Notes under the pieces: model-generated
Told to the model about the DNA's origin: nothing
The model's input: only the letters and a program-made list of their open reading frames with translations
The model's database searches: none
In this document: piece after piece, positions 12,701 through 23,556 of the stretch
Layout: every line of letters starts with the position of its first letter
How positions within the stretch are numbered: the first letter of the stretch is position 1
Position numbers and translations under genes: made by a program
Source: Liolophura sinensis
Lineage: Eukaryota > Mollusca > Polyplacophora > Chitonida > Chitonidae
Length of the DNA stretch: 64,000 nucleotides
Direction: 5' to 3'
Assembly: GCF_032854445.1 (NCBI RefSeq)
Contig: NC_088297.1
Coordinates: 25,971,915 to 26,035,914 of the forward strand

Positions 12701-15700
12701 CTACATGTAAATGTGTCTCTGAAGTGAATGAGGAATGAGTTGTGGACAAGTGGTTACGACGCTTGTCTTTCATGTTGTCGTGGACAGAGAGTTCTTGGTG
12801 AAATAACGAGTCCACGGCACTTGTGTGTGGTTTGCCCACATGTTAAAGACCCCTTGTCTTCTTCCAACAACATAGTGTGCATGACAGCGCCTGAAACATG
12901 GGAAAGTTTGTCAGTAACTTGCCAAAGGTTGCTGGTTTAATTATTGGATCTTTTTGTTTCCTCATTAGACTGACAACCATGAAAAGTGACTAATTCTTGA
13001 GTGTGGCATTCTACCACATAAATTGTACTGAATAATCCAGAGTGACCTGTGTGTTTGTCCAGTGTCGCATGCGAGTGACATCCATGTGTCTCCAGAGATG
13101 GCTGTCCTCGTGGATTGCCTTTGTGGTGCTCTGGTGTGCCAACTACATCATCTACTGGACCAGTCATGACGCAACCATCATCGCCATCGTCGAGTTTATC
13201 ATCCCACTCCTCATGATTCCTCTGCTGGCGTCGGCGTACGCCGAGGCGAACACTGAGGGGCAAAGGATGATTCGAGTGAGTATAGTCACCAGAGAGTGGG
13301 CATGTCTCAGGGGTAGTGTGCATCAGCCCCAGTGGCTGGGATTCTAAGGCTTACCCTCCCACCATAGGGACCTCGGTCACTGTGATCTGTCAAAGGCATC
13401 TGTAAGACAGCTTGTGCAGTCTAACTGTGTTCAGCGAAGATCACTTGACTCAAACCAATATGGCATGCATATCTTTTTGTCACGTGGGTATGTCGGCCAG
13501 TAATTTGCTTAAGGTCGGGGTTATATTTTACTCTGAGCACTCCGGTCTCCTCACCTATCAATCTCATGGCTGTTGCGTTTGTGAAATGTTTTTGAATGTA
13601 GCCTTTGACAACAATCAGATAAATATATATTATTGAGTAGAATCCAATGTGATGTTTTTTATGGAACAGGAATTTATCTGAAATTTATCCATAGGCACCA
13701 CACATGCACGTCCACAGGCACCACACACTGATGTCCACAGACACCACACATGCTCATCCACAGACACCACACATGCACATCCTCAGGCACCACACTCGCA
13801 TGTCCACAGGCACCACACACACATGTCCACAGACACCACACATGTATGTCCACAGACACCACACATGCACATCCACAGACACCACACACTCATGTCCACA
13901 GACACCAGACACGCCTGTACACAGACACCACACATGCACATCCTCAGGCACCACACATGCATGTCCACAGGCACCACACATGCACGTCCACAGACACCAC
14001 ACATGCACGTCCACAGACGCCACACATGCACGTCCACAGACACCACACACTCATGTCCACAGACACCACACACTCATGTCCACAGACACCACACATGCAC
14101 ATCCTCAGGCACCACACACGCATGTCCACAGGCACCACACACGCACGTCCACAGACACCACACATGCATGTCCACAGACACCACACACGCATGTCCACAG
14201 ACACCACACATGCACGTCCACAGACACCACACACGCCTGTCTACAGGCACTCCACACGCACGTCCACAGGCACCACACACGCACATGCACAGGCACCCCA
14301 CACGCATGTCCACAGGCACCACACATGCACGTGCACAGGCACCACACATGCATGTCCACAGACACCACACATGCACGTGCACAGACACCACGCACACATG
14401 TCAACAGACACCACACACGCATGTGCACAGGCACCACACACACCTGTCCACAGGCACCACACATGCACGTGCACAGACACCACACACGCACGTGCACAGA
14501 CACCACGCACGCATGTCCACAGGCACTACACACGCACATCCACAGACACCACACATGCATGTCCACAGGCAACACACATGCATGTCCACAGGCACCATAC
14601 GCGCATGTCCTCCACCATCTTTAGTCAAATCAATAAATAAATTGATACTTATGATTTCAGTCTATTTGCCCCGTCCAAGAACGCCTCGCCCTGCTGTTCT
14701 ACCTCAGTCAGCAACCTCTACAGATGACGGTAAGGGAGACTAACACATGATCTCACGAGGGAGCTCAAATCTCCAGGAGACAGAAAATCATGTCTCTCTT
14801 GTAGTACTCATACATGTCCATGTCGGTTTAATTTCCAAATACTATATCTTTGATCGAATCTCTTCATTTCCCTGATTTAATCTCTTCTTCATTTTCCTGA
14901 TTTAATCTCTGTTTTCGTTTCATCCTCTCTTTCTTTGTGTGATGAAAGATGTGACTTCGTGGTTGAGTCTTTTGTTTCACTTTGTGATTGAATGGCTGAA
15001 ATATGTCATCTAACCTTGGTTTCTACATTCATGTATCACTTACGGGCACAGTTCGGAGGGTTTGATTGCTCATATATATAGCAACAAAACCAATTTAAGA
15101 TGTGATCAGGATGGCAAAGCATGACGGTCATAGGTGTATTATGGGGTATGTTTACCTGGTGAAGGGTGACACTGTATGTGGTACATAAACCTGACTGACG
15201 TGTATGTGGTACATCAACCTGACTGACATGTATGTGGTACATAAAGCTGACTGGCATGTATGTGGTACATAAAGCTGACTGATGATGTGGTACGTCAACG
15301 TGACTGACATGTATATGGTACATATCCATGATTGACATGTATGTGGTACATAAAGCTGACTGACATGTATGGTGGTACATAAACCTGACTGACATGTATG
15401 TGGTACATAAACCTGACTGACATGTATGTGGTACATAAAGCTGACTGACATGTATTTGGTACATAAAGCTGACTGACATGTATGGTGGTACATAAAGCTG
15501 ACTGACATGTATGTGGTACATAAAGCTGACTGACGTATGTGGTACATAAACCTGACTGACATGTATGTGGTACATAAAGCTGACTGACATGTATGTGGTA
15601 CATAAACCTGGCGGAAGTGTATGTGGTACATAACCATGATTGACATTGACATAAAGTGAAACCTTCATGAGTAAGGCGTTAAATACCAGTCCAGTAAATA

Positions 15701-17111
15701 AACTAATTCCTCGGTGAGGTATGAGATGTATCATTAGGTGTTATGAGATGTCATGAGGTGTTGTGAGGTGTTGTGCGGTGTTGTGAGGTATTATGAGGTG
15801 TTGTGAGGTGTTATGAGATGTTGTGAGATGTTATGAGGTGTTATGAGATGTTATGAGATGTTGTGAGATGTTATGAGGTGTTATGAGATGTTATGAGATG
15901 TTTTGAGGTGTTATGAGATGTTATGAGATGTTATGAGGTGTTTTGAGGTGTTATGAAATGTTATGCGGTGTTGTGAGGTGTTATTAAATGTTGTGAGATG
16001 TCATTAGGTGTTGTGAGATGTTGTGAGGTGTTGTGAGGTGTTATGAAATGTCATTAGGTGTTATGAAATGTCATTAGGTGTTATGAGATGTTATGAGGTG
16101 TTATGAGGTGTTTTGAGGTGTTATGAGATGTTATGGGGTGTTTTGAGGTGTTGTGAGGTGTTATGAAATGTTATGAGGTGCTGTGAGGTGTTATTAAATG
16201 TTGTGAGATGTCATTAGGTGTTGTGAGATGTTGTGAGGTGTTATGAAATGTCATTAGGTGTTGTGAGATGTTATGAGATGTTGTGAGATGTTATGAGGTG
16301 TTATGAGATGTTGTGAGGTGTTATGAGATGTTATGAGATGTTATGAGGTTTAATGAGGTGTTTTGAGGTGTTGTGAGGTGTTATGAAATGTCATGAGGTG
16401 TTGTGAGGTGTTATTAAATGTTGTGAGATGTCATTAGGTGTTGTGAGATGTTGTGAGGTGTTATGAAATGTCATTAGGTGTTGTGAGATGTTATGAGATG
16501 TTGTGAGATGTTATGAGGTGTTATGAGATGTTGTGAGGTGTTATGAGATGTTATGAGATGTTATGAGGTTTAATGAGGTGTTTTGAGGTGTTGTGAGGTG
16601 TTGTGAGGTGTTATGAGATGTTGTGAGGTGTTATGAAATGTCATTAGGTGTTGTTAGATGTTATGAGGTGTTGTAAGGTGTTATGAAATGTTATTAGGTG
16701 TTGTGAGGTGTTATGAGATGTTATGAGGTGTTATGAAATGTCATTAGGTGTTGTGAGATGTTATGAGGTGTTGTGAGGTGTTATGAAATGTTATGAGGTG
16801 TTATGAGATGTTATGAGGTGTTATGAGATGTTGTGAGGTGTTGTGAGGTGTTATGAGATGTCATGAGGTGTTGTGAGGTGTTGTGCAGTGTTGTGAGATG
16901 TTATGAAATGTTGTGAGATGTTGTGAGGTGTTGTGAGATGTTATGAGGTGGTTTGAGGTGTTGTGAGGTGTTATGGTTTTAAGAGGTTGTATTATTTTGG
17001 CTTCAGATATTCAACTTCCCAGTGACGTACCAAGGCATTGTGGGTGTGATAGCTGCGTTCTCTGTGGCATTTGCTTCTAGGATTGTTCTGGACGAGGTCT
17101 TAGTTAAGTGA
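6310..17111 (+). CDS. Seven-helix gustatory-receptor-like membrane protein, 8 exons
   Basis: Joined exons 6296-6746, 8759-9450, 10532-10672, 10851-11203, 11876-11992, 13063-13275, 14661-14729 and 17007-17111 keep one frame and give 708 residues from Met 6310. All junctions are GT/AG with matching phases. Residues 1-215 are Ser/Glu/Arg-rich and probably cytosolic. Helices are predicted near 218-239, 255-275, 299-319, 350-370, 594-612, 618-638 and 682-700. A long acidic, Pro/Ser-rich loop (about 377-590) separates helices 4 and 5. Seven helices, a large loop 4-5, a short C-terminal tail and four successive phase-0 introns at the 3' end match what is known of the insect chemoreceptor (7tm_7), GRL and PHTF superfamily. 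The classic TYxxxxxQ motif is absent from helix 7. Membership is an inference from layout; the ligand or role is unknown. The start is uncertain because the first exon continues upstream of Met 6310. Confidence 0.6.
6830..7095 (+). mobile_element. Degenerate dispersed repeat (SINE-like)
   Basis: It has a tRNA B-box-like 'gggttcaacacccg' followed by 'ttaaagaccatttgtcttcc', 'agtaacttgcca' and a 'ctccagtttctccag' stretch. The same order of blocks appears at 12728-13030, and the later blocks recur near 13500-13560 and 52330-52400. This points to an old dispersed family, distinct from or an old relative of the main SINE. Located in intron 1 of the receptor-like gene. Confidence 0.4.
7096..8758 (+). 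other. Receptor-like gene intron 1, remainder
   Basis: AT-rich unique sequence with a C-rich run near 7950-7975 (ccacccccc-type). It ends in the acceptor tttctacag at 8750-8758. No exon or known repeat was recognised. Confidence 0.5.
8759..9450 (+). CDS. Receptor-like gene exon 2: helices 1-4
   Basis: The exon starts with A, completing AG|A (Arg), and ends in phase 1 before GTAAGT. It encodes four hydrophobic segments, including FATFLHVLTLTFGLTFLV and VSFNIFGIIWNMIVAAVLL, plus a possible N-glycosylation site (N-L-S) in the loop before helix 4. This is the most convincingly coding exon of the gene: open for 692 nt with membrane-protein composition. Confidence 0.8.
9451..10531 (+). other. Receptor-like gene intron 2
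   Basis: Mostly unique. Contains the 53-bp triplication listed separately. Ends with a pyrimidine tract and an AAAG acceptor at 10531. Confidence 0.6.
10110..10295. repeat. 53-bp tandem triplication
   Basis: The block 'ctgcactatcagctgtctga' with 'atttgtcagacggagactga' occurs at 10141, 10194 and 10247, an exact 53-bp step. The copies are almost identical, so the expansion is recent. Confidence 0.9.
10532..10672 (+). CDS. Receptor-like gene exon 3
   Basis: Phase 1 to phase 1, flanked by AG and GTAAGA. Encodes a charged segment (KELEMDGKKYEDFWKERM) after helix 4, then an acidic run (LLDLDNLHDLDAMSD). Fits the start of the cytosolic loop. Confidence 0.7.
10851..11203 (+). CDS. Receptor-like gene exon 4: low-complexity loop
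   Basis: Acceptor tcttttccag, donor GTACTC; phase 1 in, phase 0 out. Encodes 117 residues rich in Ser, Pro, Gln and Glu with no predicted helix: the disordered part of the loop between helices 4 and 5. Confidence 0.65.
11390..11640. repeat. Short intronic repeats (about 28 bp)
   Basis: A 'gcagcttgagacttctaatc' direct duplication lies near 11373-11418. It is followed by about five decayed copies of a roughly 28-bp unit of the type 'caataatgcaactgacaaat'. Within intron 4 of the receptor-like gene. Confidence 0.6.
11876..11992 (+). CDS. Receptor-like gene exon 5
   Basis: Phase 0 to phase 0; acceptor tctcctag, donor GTAAGT. Encodes 39 residues: an acidic stretch (AYDNEDGANAPAEENGYPDD), then TNEDILLCYWKIS leading towards helix 5. 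Confidence 0.7.
12212..12493 (+). mobile_element. Full-length tRNA-derived SINE with target-site duplication
   Basis: The body is 12225-12480. The head has an A-box-like 'ctcagttggttagcgcgcta' and a B-box-like 'gagttcaagtcc'. The middle has 'ggggaaggtctgccagcagc', and the 3' end 'tacggcctaaaacaccaatc'. A 13-bp duplication flanks it: tatcatgggactg at 12212-12224 and tatcttgggactg at 12481-12493 (one difference). It lies in intron 5 of the receptor-like gene in the same orientation. This is the reference copy for the other fragments in the window. Confidence 0.9.
12728..13030 (+). mobile_element. Degenerate dispersed repeat
   Basis: It shares the 'gttaaagaccccttgtcttc', 'gtcagtaacttgccaaaggt' and 'attcttgagtgtggcatt' blocks with 6830-7095 and, in part, with 13480-13630. 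Probably an old SINE-like family. The open frames here are not convincing genes. Confidence 0.4.
13063..13275 (+). CDS. Receptor-like gene exon 6: helices 5-6
   Basis: Phase 0 to phase 0; acceptor gtttgtccag, donor GTGAGT. Encodes 71 residues with two hydrophobic helices (WLSSWIAFVVLWCANYIIYW and IIAIVEFIIPLLMIPLLASA). Confidence 0.75.
13340..13640 (+). mobile_element. Decayed dispersed repeat fragment
   Basis: The blocks 'ggccagtaatttgcttaagg', 'gagcactccggtctcctcac' and a 3' 'gataaatata' tail follow the pattern of the degenerate family at 6830-7095. Low certainty. Confidence 0.3.
13684..14615. repeat. 23-bp minisatellite, about 40 copies
   Basis: The unit is 23 bp, of the type 'caccacacatgcacgtccac' plus 'aga'. 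It produces open frames of up to 306 codons in three forward frames and several on the minus strand, all with a His/Thr or Cys/Val repeat of 23 residues (69 nt). Since every frame is open, this is a repeat effect and not a protein. Intron 6 of the receptor-like gene. Confidence 0.95.
14661..14729 (+). CDS. Receptor-like gene exon 7
   Basis: Small 69-nt exon, phase 0 to phase 0; acceptor tatgatttcag, donor GTAAGG. Encodes SICPVQERLALLFYLSQQPL followed by QMT, the stretch before the last helix. A small separate exon just before helix 7 is a known trait of chemoreceptor-superfamily genes. Confidence 0.6.
15173..15650. repeat. 28-bp minisatellite, about 17 copies
   Basis: Unit of the type 'tgtatgtggtacataaagct' plus 'gactgaca', with a few deletions. 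It contains repeated GGTACATAA, a weak donor-like motif. Intron 7 of the receptor-like gene. The 232-codon minus-strand open frame over it comes from the repeat. Confidence 0.95.
15718..16975. repeat. 10-bp satellite, about 125 copies
   Basis: A decamer of the type 'ttgtgaggtg' / 'ttatgagatg', with longer repeated blocks inside it: the stretch near 16150-16360 is repeated near 16380-16590. It ends about 30 bp before the acceptor of the last exon, so it occupies the region where the branch point of intron 7 would be expected. Confidence 0.95.
17007..17111 (+). CDS. Receptor-like gene last exon: helix 7 and stop
   Basis: Acceptor ggcttcag, phase 0. Encodes 34 residues, IFNFPVTYQGIVGVIAAFSV and AFASRIVLDEVLVK, then TGA. 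In the insect chemoreceptor family helix 7 is likewise encoded by a last exon after a phase-0 intron. Confidence 0.7.
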   Translation: MFNFPVTYQGIVGVIAAFSVAFASRIVLDEVLVK

Positions 17112-18221
17112 GCTGTACCTGGAACTTCAGGAGCTTCTGTCAGAACGTGTTTAGGACCCAGGCCATCAAGCAAATGGATATAATCTGACCTCAGGACCTC
17201 ACCAGATAAACTTCAGACCCAACCGCAGCCTTGAACGGGGATTCCCCCCACTGTGTCGTTGTTGTTGAGGTCTCATAGTGATTTTAAGCCATCCATGTTG
17301 CTCTCTGAGAACATTTACACAGTCGTATGTTGGTTGAAACTCATCATGTGTAGATCAAGTTAGTCAGTAAGTTGCCAAAAGCTGGTGGTTTATTCCAGGC
17401 TTCCAGGCTTTACTCATAAGCTAGGACCATCATCGTATTAGTCAGACCAATAATAAATATCTGTTAGATAAATAAACAAATGTGGGACATTAGGAGAGAG
17501 ATCATTATTCCGTGTGAGCGTTTTCACATGAATTCTAGACCTGTACACAGAACAAACTTATATGATGGCCTACTGTGATGGATGTTTTGTTTGTTAAGAG
17601 CTACATGCATCCATTAAACTGTAGGGTATATTTTAACTTTTACACCTTCATGCTTACATGTATATAGTGTCTTTCGTAGTACACTTTTACTTATGTGCAG
17701 ATGTAGTTTAGACGTCAGTGTTTTCATTTTGTATAAGTTTGTTTTATTTACTCTACTGTTTTTCTAAATGTGTTTAGAAGTGGCATAATATTAACAGATT
17801 TTAGATTTTGCACGACTGATTTTCTGATACTAAAGCATGAGGAGATTGTTGTTGACTGTCTTGGTCATTCTTCGTGAAGGTAAATGTCTAGTTGAACTAT
17901 TGGAGAAGTGGAAATGGATAACCATTTTAGTGTGATCACTAAAAGGTAAGGCATACTGATAAATGAATGAATTGTCAGTCATCCATGGGTATTAATTACA
18001 GTAGATTGTCAGTCATTTTATCTGGATTTTCTTTGTTATTTGAAAGTTATTAACCTAACTGAATAGTAATATCGGCCAAAGCCTTGTTGTCTTGCCGAAG
18101 GCATGTATAGGAAATTGCTGCTCAGTTTGTAACTCTGACATGCAAAAAAAGTGGAAGTTGAACTGCTTTGCTTTCTTCTGTATATTAAATGAATATCGAC
18201 AAAAGGATATACATATTCACT
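17112..18221 (+). other. Probable 3' UTR and flank of receptor-like gene
   Basis: Non-coding after the TGA. Candidate AATAAA signals lie at 17453 and 17471, inside a decayed SINE-like segment (about 17330-17476, 'gtcagtaagttgccaaaagc'). Which polyadenylation site is used cannot be told from sequence. Downstream DNA is AT-rich and unique. Confidence 0.4.
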
Positions 18222-18705
18222 TCATTTGGAGTAATGAGCATTGACTTTGTTCGGCGTAATGAACATTGACTTTGTTTGGCGTAATGAACATTGACTTTGT
18301 TTGGCGTAATGAACATTGACTTTGTTTGGCGTAATGAGCATTGACTTTGTTTGGCGTAATGAGCATTGACTTTGTTTGGAGTAATGAGCATTGACTTTGT
18401 TCGGCGTAATGAACATTGACTTTGTTTGGCGTAATGAGCATTGACTTTGTTCGGCGTAATGAACATTGACTTTGTTCGGCGTAATGAGCATTGACTTTGT
18501 TCGGCGTAATGAGCATTGACTTTGTTTGGCGTAATGAGCATTGACTCTGTTTGGTGTAATGAGCATTGACTTTGTTCGGCGTAATGAGCATTGACTTTGT
18601 TTGGCGTAATGAGCATTGACTTTGTTTGGAGTAATTAGTATTGACTTTGTTTGGAGTAATGAGTATTAACATTGTTTGGAGTAATTAGTATTGACTTTGT
18701 TTTGG
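18222..18705. repeat. 25-bp minisatellite, about 19 copies
   Basis: Unit of the type 'gtaatgagcattgactttgt' plus 'tcggc' with an exact 25-bp step. The minus-strand frames over it (114-151 codons) result from the repeat. Confidence 0.95.
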
Positions 18706-19965
18706 AAAAGATATGTTTTTGAACTGACAACTTATGTTGATTTGGATGTTGTATGTGGATAGAAACATTAGTTTGTAAGATTGTGTTAGATTTTGTTTTA
18801 TAGTGTTACAGTCACATTGTTTTTTTTCAGATGAAGAAGTAAGTAGCCATGATAGAACAGATATATAAATACCATGATCTACCCTACATACTGCAGGTAT
18901 TATCTGTGCACACCATGTTTTGTCATTTTCTGTCAGCTTGCCAACTTCTAAATGTGTTTTGTTAATTTTCCTTTCCAGTGGTACTTTAACTTGTCTTGTT
19001 ATTTGTCCATAATCACATGTATGTAAAATAGTTTCTCTATGATTGTAGAGTATACGGTTTTTCAATTTTTACTGACATCTACATGGCGTATTCAATGTAA
19101 AGAACATGTCTTGAAGAAATCAGTCAAGAATTTAAGTCTTGTTTTGAGTGAATGTGTCCAAGTACATGTAATTGTACTTACATTTTTCTCATGTTCAACT
19201 TAAGGACCATTTCTGAAGAAATCAGTTTGTTATCAATGGGTATAATTTTCACAAATGTAATATGAACTGAACTTTTTTTCCAGACACATGTACAAATGTG
19301 AAAAAAACAAAAACAAAAAAACACAAAACCTGTAGTAAAACTTCTATTCTTGCTGACAGCTAGTGATAGGAAAAAATGGAAATGTTATTTTAGGTTTGAA
19401 AATTCTGAAATATATTAGGTACCTGTGTGATGTCATGATATTAGATGTGATAATGTTGACCTACAGTGTATGTACGTACACAGGTGTTATCAGGCTTCTC
19501 AGTCTCTCTATAATTATCTACATTTCATTTAATGTATTGTTTAACCTTTTTGTTTTTTTACAGAAAGTGCAATGGAAGTTTTTACAGTAAACTGTGATGT
19601 TGAATATTGTCTTCATTCATGCTGTAGGATTGGGTAGAAAACCTCTTGTTTGTATTTATGTGTAACATCAAAACGGGGATATGTTCTCCATGTAATTACA
19701 TAACCCTCTGAGTATGGAGTGCTCTCCTTTTTTATGTGCCAGTTGACTTATGATGTTTGCTGTTTTATTCTTATGTCTCACAAATACAGTAGATAAATCA
19801 CATGAAGTATTCCACTGAATGCGCTTACTCCCTCTGCATATATAAAAAGCTGTTAGGGTCTGTGTAATTAAGCCCTGCATCATCATACAGACAGTGTGAT
19901 TTGTAGTACCGCTACAGACTTGTAGGCATCGGCAAACTTGCAACGTGTGAATCCTAGTCAAATGT
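18706..19965. other. AT-rich unique DNA, no gene seen
   Basis: Long A/T runs and scattered short open frames without family resemblance. It could be distal 3' UTR of the receptor-like gene or intergenic. Confidence 0.4.
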
Positions 19966-20245
19966 TCAAAACTGGGGCTGCATTCTGTGACGTTGACGGA
20001 CTGTGAGTGCATTCTGTGACGTTTACAGGCTGTGTGCATTCTGTGACGTTTACAGGCTGTGTGTAGCCTATTCTGGGACGCTGACAGACTGTGAGTGCAT
20101 TTTGTGATGCTGACAGACTGTGAGTGCACTCTGTGACGTTGGCGGACTGCAAGGGCATTATGGGACGTTGACAGTCTGTGAGTGCATTTTATGTAAATGT
20201 AATGTAATATTGACAGTGTGTGAGTGCATGCGTTAAGTGATGTTG
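19966..20245. repeat. About 29-bp decayed minisatellite
   Basis: About eight imperfect copies of a unit built on 'tgagtgcattctgtgacgtt' plus 'gacagactg'. Units vary in length. Confidence 0.85.
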
Positions 20246-22784
20246 ACAGAGTAGATTTCTGTGATGTACTTAACCGGACCAGCTCAGAATATATCTTTGT
20301 ATAATTATATTTTTGTAAATTTCCACAAAAAGTATATTTTCTATGCTTGATTTAAGCAGGGATCATATCATACAGCTGTGATTAAATATAACAAATAAAA
20401 CTTATATTCTTGTGAAATTCTGTATTGGTAAATTTGTAAATGACAGTTTGATATAAACTTGACCAAAGTGTTTACACATTAAAAACCTTCGCTTTTCTCT
20501 CCAGTTCACTATTGGTGTTGGTGCAGTTGTGTTAAATTTGGTTCCAGCATTTTGTCTTTGCATCTATTGATGTGAGTTGTCATAGAGGTGAGATTGTCAG
20601 AACTGAAGAACTGGTGACTAGTTAACGAATCAGTTCAAGCTGACTGTGCCACAGGAAAGAGGCCCTGGACAAGACATCACGGTAATCGATCAGATATGTA
20701 GAGAATTGTGACAATCAATATGTTCTTGGTCTCTTTTTTTTTTTTCTGAGGTTTCTTTTCTGGACATCGCAGTTCAACGCAAAACAGATTTTATCGGCGC
20801 TAGTTATTCATTCTTTATCAAGCAACACAATTAGTTTTGGATTGTTTTCAGATTTAATCGTCCTCTCTAGCCAGTTAGAAACCACTAACATTAAAGAAGC
20901 TGTTAAACGGCCATTGTGTTGTACACAGTCACTATTTGTTAGAAGCTCACTCATTGATCGACAGGAGAGACACAGCCAATGGGATAGCGTGTATCAAAGC
21001 AGCATTCATTGGAACCCAGCACGTGTTGGTATCTACTTTTCTTTCTCTTCAGACTGCTGCGCTGACAGGAGTTGTGATAAGGAAGATTTCACATGAATAC
21101 TACTACGGGTACCTGTAGCATATGATACAAAATATAGTACTGGAAATTTTTTTTTTTTGCAGGAGTAATTTTTCGCGGCAAATTTTGCACAGTATAGGAT
21201 AATGGTACCGTAATAGTGACGTAAAAAATATCGTACGACAAATGTATGGTAAAAAAACCTGTCGTAGGCCACTTTGTGAGACTGGGCCCTACAGTGTTGT
21301 GTTAATGTACAGTATGTGGAGCCAGTCTGTTTCACTGGTGGTTTTAAGTTTCTCACAGGACAGGCAAACTAGGCCTAATGGTTATTCTGTTTTGCCGTGG
21401 GAACTACTGACATGTAGGTGTTGTTACCTAAATCACCTGTTTGTATGTCTGTAATAAATCAGAAACTGAACAATACAGAGAAGGGCTTTTGTTGTTTCTC
21501 AACGGAATAGAGTTTGGCCTGACAAAATTGCGACAGTCATATTATAGTCCATGGGCCAGACACGATATTGGTACGAACATGTTTATAGGGTCAATAGGAG
21601 TAAATTAAGACTTGAAAGCCTTTCTGCAATGGTAGCTTTATCACACATTCTGACAAAATGAAAAATAAAAACCATACAAAGCGTTGCACAAATTACAAAA
21701 AAAAAACAGAGAAACGTCAATATATCGTGGATATATTGGGTTGATAACAGTTTATCAAGTGCATCTGCCCAGCGGTGTACTTCTTTTATTTACACCCATT
21801 ATTACGGTTAGCTAAGATAGGTTAGCTCAGGTAAGTGATCTATAAAAATCTAAAAACTATAATATCAGAGCAAACCCTTGATCAGATTTTTGACTTTCCA
21901 TCAAAAAAACTGGTAACTGAAAGTTCTGCCAAACACTGATATTTAGGACTAGATTGTTTCGTAGTACTATATGTAAACGTCTATTTTGAAGTTAGACAAA
22001 AAAAAGAGGAAAAAAAATACATTATCGTGAAGTGTATGTGAGACCATTTTTTATTACAACGGAGTAAATTGCTTTTAAAACAATGGATACTTGAGTGGCC
22101 TTCTCTGACCATATTGTGAACAGTGACATGTGACTGTTACTCTGAAAAAATCAAAAATCTTGCAGTTTTCTTTAGTTTTTGGGGTCATTGGAAGACCCCA
22201 ACTGTGTGCCATTTGGCATTTAAAAGTTGGATATTTAGACCTTATGTCAACAGTTAACACAACCACGATAGAATGACCTAAAATGTTAGAAAAATATTAC
22301 AAAACATAAGCTTTGTTTTCTATCGCTTTTCTGGCTGCAAAGAAAACCTGCACTACAAATCCAAACCGAGAGAGAGCTAAAATGTCATTTTCCATCAATA
22401 AATCTGCCATTATGTTTGAAAACATTAGCTTGAATTAGTTATTGAATTATTAGAAGTATTCCTAAAGGTAAAGACTCTCTGTTCCTGAGTTGACTGGGGG
22501 CTCAAATAGCGGTGATATTGTATGACTGTTGGCAGTATATGAGTTAGCACACCGAACAATAAATATATTTATCAAGGGGATATAACCCATACAAAGCTAC
22601 CCATCTACAAGGGCTATCCTATCAAAACATGAACTCAACACACGCTTCAACTTAAAAATAGCAAGGGGAATTGGCCACCTTGAGTGGTACCAATATGTGA
22701 CATTTTAGGCCTTGGTCCATGGAATGAGTGAATGATTGTGGCTTAACGCCACATGAGTAGGCCTAATATTTCAGCCATATCCTG
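20246..22784. other. Unique intergenic DNA, no gene seen
   Basis: No exon series or recognised element was found. There are homopolymer A and T runs (near 20730, 21150, 21700 and 22005). 22725-22785 resembles the head of a dispersed element ('gtggcttaacgccacatgag'). Short open frames at 20842-21454 match nothing I recognise. Confidence 0.35.
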
Positions 22785-23072
22785 GCGACCTTGGCCCATG
22801 GACTATTAGAACCTGGTTACTTCCTATAGCTGTCCATGTCAGTATCACCCATATCCTGGCGACCTTGGCCCATGGACTGTTAGAACCTGGTTACTTCCTA
22901 TAGCTGTCCATGTCAGTATCACCCATATCCTGGCGACCTTGGCCCATGGACTGTTAGAACCTGGGTACTTTCTATAGCTGTCCATGTCAGTATCACCCAT
23001 ATCCTGGCGACCTTGGCCCATTGACCGTTAGAACCTGGTTACTTTCTATAGCTGTTCATGTCAGTATCACTG
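22785..23072. repeat. 74-bp tandem repeat, 4 copies
   Basis: The 'cccatatcctggcgaccttg' block recurs every 74 bp and the copies are nearly identical. The array directly follows the dispersed-element head at about 22725 and may have arisen from it. Confidence 0.9.
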
Positions 23073-23215
23073 CAGCATGGCTGAATTTTGTCCCTGACAG
23101 ACTTTGTCATAAGAAAAAGCTTAGGATTTGTAGGAATGCCCGTGCGACAAATTTGTTATTTAGTCTCTCTTGATGAACTCAGTGTGTCATTAAAAAAGAT
23201 AAAAACACACAGTAC

Positions 23216-23556
23216 TAGGGTTCTGTTGAATGTCAGAATGGTAAAATAACACACACTGAGTCCATCTAAATGGACTGATCTTGTATCATACTGTTTTATT
23301 TACCACTGATACATGGACAAGTAAGTGATGGTAAAAAAGTTCAGCGGTCCATGGGAAATTGCTCACATCAGGGATCAGCTGACAGCTACATTTAAAAGGC
23401 CCTCTACACTGTCCCACCTCCCTTTGTCCGACTATATTGGGCTTGTTGCCCAGCCCCTTTATCTTCAGCACAGCTAGTATGTCTAGAGGGATCTAGCTAG
23501 ATAGACTCAGTGTGCTAGTTTAAAATTCTGACATTCATCGTAACACTGAGTGCATC
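23216..23556. mobile_element. Inverted-repeat element (MITE-like)
   Basis: The left arm (23231-23276: 'ttgaatgtcagaatggtaaa', then 'cacactgagtccatctaaat') reappears in reverse complement at 23490-23556 ('tctagctagatagactcagt', then 'aaaattctgacattcatcgt'). This gives a roughly 340-bp element with imperfect terminal inverted repeats of about 50-60 bp. No transposase frame inside. Confidence 0.5.

Noticed and set aside
13704-14743. Long forward frames (up to 306 codons) encoding His/Thr-rich repeats, and Cys/Val-rich frames on the other strand
   Set aside because: All frames are open because a 23-bp unit without stops is repeated; the region lies within an intron of the receptor-like gene.
15036-15734. 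232-codon minus-strand frame (repeated YVPHTCQS)
   Set aside because: It is the translation of the 28-bp array and runs against the gene on the other strand.
18185-18672. Minus-strand frames encoding SQCSLR-type repeats
   Set aside because: Translation of the 25-bp array in all three frames.
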